A stretch of 64,000 bases of DNA from positions 120,356-184,355 of the forward strand of contig JAJFKT010000026.1 in the NCBI GenBank assembly GCA_021773075.1, in the 5' to 3' direction. Both the position numbers and the translations under genes were made by a program. Below are positions 56,434 through 64,000 of the stretch, piece after piece; positions within the stretch are counted from its first letter, which is position 1; each line of letters starts with the position of its first letter. Source of the DNA: Woeseiaceae bacterium. GTDB lineage: Bacteria; Pseudomonadota; Gammaproteobacteria; Steroidobacterales; Woeseiaceae. The notes below the pieces were generated by a model. That model was given only the letters and a program-made list of their open reading frames with translations, made no database searches and was not told the DNA's origin.

Positions 56434-58734
56434 TTATTCAACATTTGTCGTTTGTAACTCTAGTCCATCGAAAGAACGAATGTGATCGACGACGCGTCCA
56501 ATCTCCTCCTCCGTAAGAATCCCGTCCCAGGCCGGCATGCCGACACTCACTCGTCCTTTACCGACCGTGCTGATTACCGCCGAACGACCGGTCAACTGCA
56601 CAAACGGGTTATCGACGAGTTTAGAGCCTTCATTTCCCACACCATCATTGCCATGGCAAATCGCGCAATTCGCCTCATAGATTTCCTCACCGGTCAGATT
56701 CGTAGGGACATCCGTAGTGTACCCATATGCAGGAGCACTACTCACATCGCCAAGATCAAATTCCACTTTCGCCGCAAATACCGAGTCAATTCCGTGCCTG
56801 CCATCTCCGCCACTTAGAAACGGAATACCATCGCCGTCGCTATCAATATCGCCAGCACGAACCGCATCAATGTTTTCGCCGGTGAAAATATCTTCCGACT
56901 GAATCATTCCGCTTACGTCCACGGCTTGCACAAAGAAGCGCTTGAACCGTTCAAGCAGTTGCACGTCTTTGTTAACCAGGATCATCTCACGCAGCGCAGC
57001 CAGTGCCGCGCCGACATCGACCGGCGTGTAGATCACCTGATCGACTCCTGGCTTGTTTCGATAGATAAATGCGTTCGAGTCCCAGAAATCACGGTTCCAA
57101 ACCACATTGGTTTCTTGCGCTGCCTCAAGATAGTCGGTGTTTTCGGTCGCCCGATACGCGGCGACGAGCGCGCGAATGGCGAATGCCTGGCTGGTCATAT
57201 CTCGGTCACCTTGACTCTTGCCACTTGAAACGTTGTAACCCTGATAGTAGGAACCGTCTTCCGCGACCACCTGCAACAGAAAGTCCGCCTGCTGTCGTAC
57301 GAGTTCAAGTGCGCGTGCCTGACCTTGCTCATCAAGGTCCATTGTCTCGGCGTAGTTTGCGAGCGCTGTGATGGCCAGCGACAAGTCACGGAGTGAAACG
57401 TCGTGGCTGGTGCCGCCGTCCGGCGACCAGCGGGAGGTCAATACGCCGTTTTCCAAATGCATATTCTCGAGGTTCGCCATCACTGTGTTAGCAAGTGATT
57501 GCGCGAGCAGCGCATACTTTTGCTCCATGACACTGCCGTCATACGGCGTTTGATAGCCAAAAACATTATTCCAGTTATCCTGACGCCGCGGGTTCGCGTA
57601 ATCGAAGAATTCTGTCAGCGCCCATAACCACGACGCCTGATCCCACAACTCACTGGATGCGTCCCGGACTTCAAAATCGTAGTGTCGTACCGGGATGTCA
57701 CTCATATATATAAGTGAGGGCCGGATCTCGTGCGGCAGGTAGCGAAGACCGGCATCTGCGTTGTAGGTGGTCGGGTCGATTCCGGTCAGGCGGTCAGTCT
57801 TTGGATCGACAAAAAGCGCTGCTTTGGCGAGCAACATAGTAGACACCGCTTCAAGCGTTAGCATTGAGCCGCGCAAGCCGTCTTCGGCATTGTTTCCCAA
57901 AAAAACCTGGCCGGGGAAGTCTTCGTCGACATGATTGCGGCGCAGAAAGAACTTGGCCCAAAGTACCTTCTTGAGCAGCGTCTGGGCCACCGCACCCATA
58001 TCGACTGTTTTTTCCATTCGACCGTGATTCCAGCGCAAGGATTCGAAGTCACTTAAGTACTGTGCGCGCCCGGCCGCGTCGTCGTCGAGGTCGACTGGAT
58101 TCACAAAATGTGGATCTGCGGACTTGAACTCAAGCATCAAAGGCACGGCGTTGTCGAACTTCCTCGGCATGCCGGTACGCGCAAGGTAGGAAGCAACAAC
58201 GTCGATTAGCATAACATCCTTGTTTGATACCGCGAGTTCGCCGCGCTGGCGACCAAAAACATTGTTGCGAGTCGCTTGTTGTGCACGCAGATCAAGATAG
58301 GGTCCATGGATCACTCCGATACCGGCACGACCGCGGGTGGTCATTGACGAGAGGTTGTAACGGGAATACCAATACGCCTCGACGTTCGTTAGATACGAGA
58401 ACTGTCGATCGTGTGCAATTGGTAGTTTCTGTTCGCTTGCACGTAAAAAGAACTCCGTGCCAGATAGATATATCTCGTTTGCCAGATACATTGCATCATT
58501 GACAACAAATCGGGTATCGGTAGCCTTGCCCTTGATGCCACTGTATAGATTGGTCAAATCCTCCTGGGCATTGGTTTGCACAATTCGAACCCTGCGGCCG
58601 TCCGGCCAGCTAATGTGATCAAAGGCTCTAACTGGCTGACTAGCCACCAATACGATTGACAGAACGACTATCGTGAGCGCGGCAAACGAAAACGCAGTTA
58701 TAAGACCAATTTTGATTCTTGTATGATATTTCAT
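56434..58734 (-). CDS. Membrane-anchored helical (six-hairpin-like) protein with C-terminal cytochrome c domain
   Basis: 766 aa. N-terminal TM helix (about 9-32). A long alpha-helical region follows whose repeats (WDQASWLWALTEFFDYANP, LSLAITALANYAETM, SQAFAIRALVAAYRATENTD, YLEAAQETNVVWNRDFWD) resemble six-hairpin/thioredoxin-associated helical barrels. The end is a mono-haem cytochrome c: CAICH at 690-694 with a Met ligand candidate in VSVGMPAWDG. I know no named family with this exact order. Second gene of the operon behind the cytochrome c-barrel fusion, 12 bp away; the helical region could be a carbohydrate enzyme or a scaffold. Confidence 0.75.
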   Translation of the reverse strand: MKYHTRIKIGLITAFSFAALTIVVLSIVLVASQPVRAFDHISWPDGRRVRIVQTNAQEDLTNLYSGIKGKATDTRFVVNDAMYLANEIYLSGTEFFLRASEQKLPIAHDRQFSYLTNVEAYWYSRYNLSSMTTRGRAGIGVIHGPYLDLRAQQATRNNVFGRQRGELAVSNKDVMLIDVVASYLARTGMPRKFDNAVPLMLEFKSADPHFVNPVDLDDDAAGRAQYLSDFESLRWNHGRMEKTVDMGAVAQTLLKKVLWAKFFLRRNHVDEDFPGQVFLGNNAEDGLRGSMLTLEAVSTMLLAKAALFVDPKTDRLTGIDPTTYNADAGLRYLPHEIRPSLIYMSDIPVRHYDFEVRDASSELWDQASWLWALTEFFDYANPRRQDNWNNVFGYQTPYDGSVMEQKYALLAQSLANTVMANLENMHLENGVLTSRWSPDGGTSHDVSLRDLSLAITALANYAETMDLDEQGQARALELVRQQADFLLQVVAEDGSYYQGYNVSSGKSQGDRDMTSQAFAIRALVAAYRATENTDYLEAAQETNVVWNRDFWDSNAFIYRNKPGVDQVIYTPVDVGAALAALREMILVNKDVQLLERFKRFFVQAVDVSGMIQSEDIFTGENIDAVRAGDIDSDGDGIPFLSGGDGRHGIDSVFAAKVEFDLGDVSSAPAYGYTTDVPTNLTGEEIYEANCAICHGNDGVGNEGSKLVDNPFVQLTGRSAVISTVGKGRVSVGMPAWDGILTEEEIGRVVDHIRSFDGLELQTTNVE

Positions 58735-58745
58735 TGCACTTATTC

Positions 58746-60287
58746 CTACTTGAATAGCCCGGACGCGAGTGTGTATTGAAAATTCAGGCGAATGACGTTA
58801 TCCGGGGACGGTCCGAGTTCGGGTCTATCCACTCGAAACAGTCCACTTAGCGTCATCTGAAATAACGGATTGGGAATTACAACCAGGCTGACACCAGCAA
58901 ACTGGGTTGTGCCGCCACTGAACGAGGGCCGTGTCATGACCATCGGCGGCATCACCGGCGGAAGGCTTGGTACGGCCATCAGACCACCGTAGGAATCGGT
59001 TTCCTGATCTTGTACGAGGTACGTTAGGTCCAGCGATAGGCTGTCATGAAAAATGGGCTTGACCAGACTAAGGAACGCATTCAGTCGATTACCCGGATCA
59101 ACACCGTCATCGTCTGGGCGGATACTGTACAGCGCACCCATGTGAACCGCGCCACGTCCGAAAATGGTGTTACTTTCAAATATTCGGGTAGCGAACACGC
59201 CGACAGAACCACCGAGTGTTCCAAGGCCGGGTTGCAGTGGCGCCGGTAGTCGACCATCGTCAGCAAAGCGGCGAAAAGTGCCATCCGCAGTGCCCGGAAT
59301 TGGCATTCCCATTGCATCTACCGCGGGCAAAGGCAATAGGCCGCTGCCGGCCGGCGTATCGACAGTCGTTCGGGCATTGAAGACTTCATCATTCGATCCA
59401 GTTGGAAAGCGCAACGCTGCTACACCGGCGAAACTAAACGGATAATTTCCCTGATCAAAGAATTTCTTTTTTAGGAATACGCTGATGTCGCCAAGTTCCG
59501 ACGTACTGGCGGTGGGAAACACGGAAATAGGATCGAGGAAGCCGGGGTTGAGTTCCTGGCTCACGCGCGAACTAAGATACGGAATGTTGACCCGCAGCGT
59601 GTAGTTGTTATTCAGGCCGAGAAATAGGTCCAGGTCGGTGAAATTTCGCTCCAGGTCGAAATCAACAAAGCGCGCCCCAATCTGCGCCTGTCCCGTAACG
59701 TCACCCTCATCCATGTTGACCTCCCGAGATGTCACGGCAATCCGAACCGCACCTGGGGGAAGGACAAATGCCGATTGCGTCATCGCCGGTGCATACAGCG
59801 GCGGGATAAACGACTGGATCTGGTCCTGTATGGTGAACCGCTGCACCTCGACATAAGATTCTGTAACGCCGAGTGCGAGGTAGTCGTTCTCTGGCGCCTG
59901 TGGATTTAGATCCGGCGGATTTGTTGCGATCGTATTAGCAACTGGCATTGCGACCGCTTGGCGTGTTGCTCCTGATCGTTTTGTCTCCAGAAAAAACACC
60001 AGCATGGCCCGCTCTTCATCTGTGAGCTCAGGCTTGGGCATAATCGATCCTGGCTTGACTGCTGAGGGATTTCTTAACCACTCGTAAATCCATTCAGCAG
60101 CATATCGATCACCAACGGTATCGAGCGTTGGACCTACCTGGCCGCCTTGACCATCAATTGAATGGCAAGCGATACAACCGTGTTCTTGGAACAAGATCGC
60201 GCCTCGAGCATCGGTAGCACCGTAAGCGATAGGCGATAGAGCGAACACAAGCGATAGCACAACCGCATTTCTTTCTACTACTCCCAT
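58746..60287 (-). CDS. Cytochrome c fused to an outer-membrane beta-barrel
   Basis: 513 aa from ATG 60287. Signal peptide (VLSLVFALSPIAYGA), then a cytochrome c domain (about 25-105) with CIACH at 38-42 and a Met ligand candidate in PGSIMPKPELTDEE. After a proline-rich linker, the rest (about 160-513) is a transmembrane beta-barrel: QIGARFVDFDLERNFTDLDL, YTLRVNIPYLSSRVSQE, SELGDISVFLKKKFFDQ, YPFSFAGVAALRFPTGSND, NVIRLNFQYTLASGLFK. One chain thus combines a periplasmic haem with an outer-membrane pore, reminiscent of porin-cytochrome conduits but in a single polypeptide. Co-transcribed with the 56434 gene. Confidence 0.8.
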   Translation of the reverse strand: MGVVERNAVVLSLVFALSPIAYGATDARGAILFQEHGCIACHSIDGQGGQVGPTLDTVGDRYAAEWIYEWLRNPSAVKPGSIMPKPELTDEERAMLVFFLETKRSGATRQAVAMPVANTIATNPPDLNPQAPENDYLALGVTESYVEVQRFTIQDQIQSFIPPLYAPAMTQSAFVLPPGAVRIAVTSREVNMDEGDVTGQAQIGARFVDFDLERNFTDLDLFLGLNNNYTLRVNIPYLSSRVSQELNPGFLDPISVFPTASTSELGDISVFLKKKFFDQGNYPFSFAGVAALRFPTGSNDEVFNARTTVDTPAGSGLLPLPAVDAMGMPIPGTADGTFRRFADDGRLPAPLQPGLGTLGGSVGVFATRIFESNTIFGRGAVHMGALYSIRPDDDGVDPGNRLNAFLSLVKPIFHDSLSLDLTYLVQDQETDSYGGLMAVPSLPPVMPPMVMTRPSFSGGTTQFAGVSLVVIPNPLFQMTLSGLFRVDRPELGPSPDNVIRLNFQYTLASGLFK

Positions 60288-60768
60288 GATTTTTGCCTCG
60301 TTAACTAAGCCAGTATTTTCTGCACGATAAGTCACCCCGATCGGGATGTTTTTTTGCAGGGCCTTGCAGCCTCGTCAACCAAGACCCACAGTTCACGACT
60401 TAAATAACACTAGTAGGTACAAGTACTGGCCTGGTTCGGTAAACACGCACACTGGCGAGTCCCTTTGGAGTTCTACGCTTGTATGCCATCAGCGCCTTTG
60501 GAGCAGAACAGCTACCCAGAATCTAGTGGAGGTTTGCGGGTGAAAAGTACAGACGTCGTCAAGTATCTAACTTTGCGTGGATTCGATTAGACCAAGAGAC
60601 GCGGACGGGCACCGATTTGGCGATGCGCAACCGACGGATTCAATGCGGCCTGGCTGCGCTGGAGGAATAAGAAGTCGCGCCGCTCAATGTCTGTTTGTCA
60701 CTCCCGCTTTATCGTGCTTTGGCCAATCTCCGCAAAATCCTCGTAGGAACTTGCATCGTGTCTCGGCA
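60288..60768. other. Intergenic region upstream of the cytochrome-barrel operon
   Basis: About 480 bp with no supported gene on either strand. It must hold the promoter of the minus-strand operon ending at 56434. A perfect 10-bp palindrome CCCGATCGGG lies at 60336-60345, about 50 bp upstream of the start codon, and is an operator candidate. Confidence 0.5.
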
Positions 60769-62592
60769 TCAGTCTGTTTTTCCAGGTCGATTGAGCACAT
60801 TTTGGACGGTATTTGCGAGGTCAGTCGCGGTGAACGGCTTGGCAAGAAAATCAACCCCGCCTGCCTCGACGCCGTGGCGCAACATTACGTCATCGTTATA
60901 GCCCGAAACAAATAGGATCGGTAGTGATGGTTGGCGCTTGCGCAGCCGGTCTGCGAGTTCCTTGCCACCGATGCCTGGCATCACGATATCGGTGATGACA
61001 AGGTTAATCGCATCGCTGTTGTTATCGAATAGCGTGAGAGCCTCTTCGCCATCAGCTGCGACGATGACGATGTAGCCGAATTCGTGCAGGATCTCCTGGG
61101 TTGCCGCGCACAATTCTTGATTGTCTTCGACTAACAATATGCCAATAGACTCTGCTGCCTGCACCATTTCATTCGCGGACTGAACCACTTCCTCGGTTTC
61201 CGCATATCCACTGCGAACGAGATAGATCTGGAACGTTGCGCCTTGACCCTCTGCGCTGTCCAAGCGAATGTGCCCGCGATTCTGCGTTACGATGCCGTGA
61301 ACAGTGGCCAGGCCGAGTCCGCTACTGGTTGACTGATCTTTGGTGGTGAAATAGGGCTCGAAGATCTTGTCCGCGATGTCGACTGGAATACCGCTACCCT
61401 GATCCGATACGGTCAGGGAAATGTAATCACCCGGGGGAATCGCATTCTGGCCGTCGTCCATTTGTTCGACGCGCAGGTTCTCAACGGTGACATTGATTCT
61501 GCCACCAGCGGGCATGGCATCGCGGGCGTTGATGATGAGATTCAGAAGGATCTGTTCGAGCTGCGACGGATCCATCTGCACGCTCCAGACACCATCGTTG
61601 CAGTCTACTTGCAGCTGAATATCTTCACCGATCAGGCTCTCCAGCATTTTTTGCATGCCGAAGACAACCCGCTGAACGCGAAATACCTCAGGCTGGACCG
61701 GTTGCCTGCGACTAAACGCCAGGAGCCGTTGAATCAGGTCGGCGGACTTTGCGCCGATCGCGGTTATAGAGTCCATTCTCTCAACGATAGGGTCACCCTC
61801 GGCTGCTCTCAACTTAACGACCTCACATTGCATCGTGATTGCCGCAAGGTGGTTATTAATGTCATGTGCGATGCCGCCAGCTAGCCGGCCCACAGCATCC
61901 ATTTTTTGTGACTGCAGCAGTCGGGACTCACTTTCCAGAAGTGCCCTTTCTGCCGCTTCCTCGCGCCGCGCCCGGTGCCAGAGACCACCCACAGCCAAAG
62001 TAACAATCAGCAACCAGGCAATCACGATCGCACGAACCATCAACTGCGAACGGGATTCGTTGCGCTCCAGCGCGCTCTGGTACACGTGCTCGAGGGACCG
62101 TAAACTGGACAGTGTCGTGGCAAATACGGCATCAAATTTCTCATCAATCGACGATCCGATACCGACGTCTTCAGCATTGTCGATACCGGCAATACGGCGT
62201 TTGGATATCCTGGTGAACTGCATCACCGACGCCATCGCCTGTGCCAGCGTCTCCTGTACGATCACATGCTCGCTTTGATTGAGTAGTCGCTGACTCTGCT
62301 TTGCCTGTTTCCCGATACTGGTGAGCAACGCCGTCGATGAGTCGAGGTTGTCCTGAATCTCATCGAGGTCAACGACGTCACCAGTGACGTACTCCTCGAC
62401 CCACAAGTGGGAGATCGCAATCTTCGTTTGAATTCGATTGAGCGTCAGGACGCGTTCTTCGCCGATTAATGATCGGCTGTGAATCCACTCGGTGCTGGCG
62501 AACAGCGCCAATGCCGCAATTCCCAAGGTCAGAACAATAACCGGAAACCAAAGTCGCTGTCCGCGACCGACAAAGTTGCGTAACCGGCTCAG
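60769..62592 (-). CDS. Hybrid sensor histidine kinase with C-terminal receiver
   Basis: About 607 aa. TM1 (WFPVIVLTLGIAALALFAS), a periplasmic helical domain, TM2 (AIVIAWLLIVTLAVGGLW), DHp with His in GGIAHDINNHLAA, HATPase (ILLNLIINARDAM, DQGSGIP, SGLGLATVHG) and a receiver domain (LVITDIVMPGIGG, FLAKPF). A complete TM1 requires starting upstream of the TTG at 62526: CTG at 62592 overlaps the regulator stop and gives SRLRNFVGRGQRLWFPV. Which start is used is unproven. Likely partner of the regulator just upstream. Confidence 0.88.
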   Translation of the reverse strand: MSRLRNFVGRGQRLWFPVIVLTLGIAALALFASTEWIHSRSLIGEERVLTLNRIQTKIAISHLWVEEYVTGDVVDLDEIQDNLDSSTALLTSIGKQAKQSQRLLNQSEHVIVQETLAQAMASVMQFTRISKRRIAGIDNAEDVGIGSSIDEKFDAVFATTLSSLRSLEHVYQSALERNESRSQLMVRAIVIAWLLIVTLAVGGLWHRARREEAAERALLESESRLLQSQKMDAVGRLAGGIAHDINNHLAAITMQCEVVKLRAAEGDPIVERMDSITAIGAKSADLIQRLLAFSRRQPVQPEVFRVQRVVFGMQKMLESLIGEDIQLQVDCNDGVWSVQMDPSQLEQILLNLIINARDAMPAGGRINVTVENLRVEQMDDGQNAIPPGDYISLTVSDQGSGIPVDIADKIFEPYFTTKDQSTSSGLGLATVHGIVTQNRGHIRLDSAEGQGATFQIYLVRSGYAETEEVVQSANEMVQAAESIGILLVEDNQELCAATQEILHEFGYIVIVAADGEEALTLFDNNSDAINLVITDIVMPGIGGKELADRLRKRQPSLPILFVSGYNDDVMLRHGVEAGGVDFLAKPFTATDLANTVQNVLNRPGKTD

Positions 62593-63266
62593 GTGCGTTG
62601 ACTCGCGAGCACGTAGCCAACGCCTTTTTTCGTATGTAACAAGCGCCGCGGCCGACCACCGTCGACTTTCTTGCGCAGCCGATAAACAATGACATCCACC
62701 GGGTTGCTCATGGAATCAAAGGACTCATCCCAAACATGCTCTATGAGCTCAGTGCGGGTCACAACCTCGTCCTGGCGATTCATCAAGTATTCCAGCAGGG
62801 CGAATTCCTTTGGCGGAACTTCGACGACGTTACCGGAAATTGTGACGACACGCCGTGCCCGATCCATTTCAACGTCATCGGCCTTGAGTGTTGATTGCAG
62901 CGGTTTCTCTCGTCGCCTGAGCAGACTGCGGACTCGAGCGAGAAGTTCGGGGAGCGAAAACGGTTTATTCAGGTAATCATCGGCGCCGGTGTCAAGCCCG
63001 ACAATACGGTCCTGCACGTCCGAGCGTCCGGTTAGCATCAGAATCGGCGTTGTATCACCGGCGTCCCTCCAGGCGCGCAGTAAATCGATGCCGGTGGGTG
63101 GCGGGATCGTCCAGTCGAGAATTACGAGGTCGTAAGTATTCATGAATTTCAATTCCTCGGCGGAACTGCCGTCGCGAGCGAGATCCGCCGCATAAGCTTC
63201 GATCCTCAAGGCCTCGACGATACCATCGGCCAGCAATTCCTCATCTTCCACAACGAGGATTCTCAC
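62589..63266 (-). CDS. OmpR/QseB-type response regulator
   Basis: 225 aa with GTG start overlapping the upstream gene's stop. Receiver: EDEE acidic pair, phosphoacceptor Asp in LVILDWTIPPPTG, Lys in LNKPFSLPEL. Winged helix: VPPKEFALLEYLMNRQDEVV, VIVYRLRKKVDGGR, HTKKGVGYVL, close to the QseB/TctD/PmrA group. Lies between the DUF3616-like gene and the hybrid kinase in one coupled minus-strand unit. Confidence 0.94.
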   Translation of the reverse strand: MRILVVEDEELLADGIVEALRIEAYAADLARDGSSAEELKFMNTYDLVILDWTIPPPTGIDLLRAWRDAGDTTPILMLTGRSDVQDRIVGLDTGADDYLNKPFSLPELLARVRSLLRRREKPLQSTLKADDVEMDRARRVVTISGNVVEVPPKEFALLEYLMNRQDEVVTRTELIEHVWDESFDSMSNPVDVIVYRLRKKVDGGRPRRLLHTKKGVGYVLASQRT

Positions 63267-64000
63267 GGTGACTTCGACTCCATATTGATATCGGCATAGT
63301 CGAACAAAAGGTAACTTGCGGATCGATTCTTCGCCCTGTCACCATCATCGCTTAGAATGAGTATTCCATCGTCGCCTGCAATGCTCACCGGTGTGACTCC
63401 CTCCGCACGCTCAAGATTCTTGATACCGTCGACACGCACTCTTTGCGGTGCGACCGTAGTCTTGCCGTTCCAGAACCACAACTTGAAAGATTTTTCCTTG
63501 CTCGTTCCCTCTCGCTGACTCAGGATCAAATAGCCTTTCAGATGCGGGTCGTACGCAATATCGCGTATGCCACCACCGTTCAGGTCAAGCAGTATTGGTC
63601 TATCGCCGAAGCGGAATTTTTCGGCGTCCCCGAGAGCTTTGTGTGGATTCAATAGGCCCACCAGAACTGCCTTCTTCTTAAGCAACGGTGCGCGCAAACC
63701 GATCCACAGATACCTGCCCTGCGGCCCGAACGAGAGCCCCTCGATGTTTAGCCCTCTATCATTTTTCACGTCGCGCTCTTTGGCGGCCTCCTTGAGCACG
63801 GGATAGGCACGAGTCAGGCTATTGCGCAAATCGCCGCGAACACTCGATTCATACAATCGTTCACCGTCTACCTTAAAACGCAGTAGCTTTTCACGTTCCT
63901 GATCGCGCTTTCCATTGCTCTTACGTGAATGCGATGTGATGGCGTATACAAATCCGTCGGCACTGGTCGACACGCCCTCAAGGTCGCCAATTCGACCGAC
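63263..64000 (-). CDS. DUF3616/SdiA-regulated-like beta-propeller protein (partial, N-terminus off the right edge)
   Basis: 246 codons are present; the frame continues past 64000 (VGRIGDLEGVS precedes a possible GTG at 63973, so that GTG is internal). Motifs GDLEGVSTSADGFVYAITS, LNIEGLSFGPQGRYLWIGLR and NLERAEGVTPVSI are typical of DUF3616 or SdiA-regulated propellers that bind phytase-like or sugar ligands outside the membrane. Ends overlapping the regulator start (TGA/GTG), so it belongs to the two-component operon and may be its sensory input. Confidence 0.8.
   Translation of the reverse strand, partial: VGRIGDLEGVSTSADGFVYAITSHSRKSNGKRDQEREKLLRFKVDGERLYESSVRGDLRNSLTRAYPVLKEAAKERDVKNDRGLNIEGLSFGPQGRYLWIGLRAPLLKKKAVLVGLLNPHKALGDAEKFRFGDRPILLDLNGGGIRDIAYDPHLKGYLILSQREGTSKEKSFKLWFWNGKTTVAPQRVRVDGIKNLERAEGVTPVSIAGDDGILILSDDGDRAKNRSASYLLFDYADINMESKSP

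Overview
The window reads as one chromosomal segment of a free-living, probably marine or sediment, Gammaproteobacterium. The evidence is gene order: mreBCD-mrdA next to gatCAB (a layout known from Pseudomonas and relatives), hemA-prfA, lolB-(tRNA-Gln)-prs-rplY-pth-ychF, and a SahR-type regulator in front of metF-metH. The organism has an outer membrane (LolB, TonB-dependent receptor, porin-like barrels) and c-type cytochromes. A lineage near Woeseiales, Chromatiales or Steroidobacterales is a guess from gene content, not a measured result.

Layout. 1-8471 is housekeeping: the rod-shape genes mrdA (cut by the left edge), mreD, mreC and mreB on the minus strand, diverging from gatC-gatA-gatB-hslO on the plus strand. 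8520-16700 is accessory. It holds a hydrolase/membrane protein/XRE cluster with palindromic operators, a TfoX-like protein, a small winged-helix regulator with its membrane-protein partner and two matching 19-bp operators, a MerR-controlled metal operon (GDCCVxC protein, MerT-like transporter, thiol lipoprotein split by an in-frame amber codon, membrane protein), a broken methyltransferase, a carboxypeptidase-regulatory-domain protein, a decayed HTH gene and a DoxX protein. 16800-23600 is the methionine-cycle operon sahR-like, metF, metH plus a beta-propeller gene. 23639-30534 holds a TetR regulator with paired operators, an EEP phosphatase, moeB, a cyclophilin, prmC, cystathionine beta-synthase and an M20 peptidase. 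30646-41185 is mostly core: a helical-repeat protein, prfA, hemA, a TPR protein, lolB, tRNA-Gln, prs, rplY, pth and ychF.

41262-64000 is the second accessory half. A 999-residue TonB-dependent receptor is followed by a tRNA with anticodon CAT. The 3' end and terminator of that tRNA are repeated about 970 bp downstream, bracketing a HigB-HigA toxin-antitoxin pair (a tRNA-anchored mini-island). Then comes an envelope/redox region: a secreted Asp-Arg repeat protein, an outer-membrane barrel, an EnvZ/OmpR-type pair, an EF-hand protein, a glycine-zipper lipoprotein-like protein, a di-haem peroxidase, a cytochrome b561, a DUF4136 lipoprotein and a HlyD/FtsX-type/ATPase ABC export system. Facing these is a minus-strand set: a membrane-anchored alpha-helical (six-hairpin-like) protein ending in cytochrome c, a cytochrome c fused to an outer-membrane beta-barrel, a hybrid histidine kinase, an OmpR-type regulator and a DUF3616/SdiA-regulated-like protein cut by the right edge.

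The strongest candidates for something new are: the cytochrome c-beta-barrel fusion paired with a second cytochrome-tailed protein beside a two-component system (56434-64000); the MerR/MerT/GDCCVxC operon whose redoxin lipoprotein and LolA-like domain share one frame interrupted by a single TAG (11493-14470); and the HigBA island at the tRNA (44800-45950). All functions were read from sequence motifs by eye. No database search was run.
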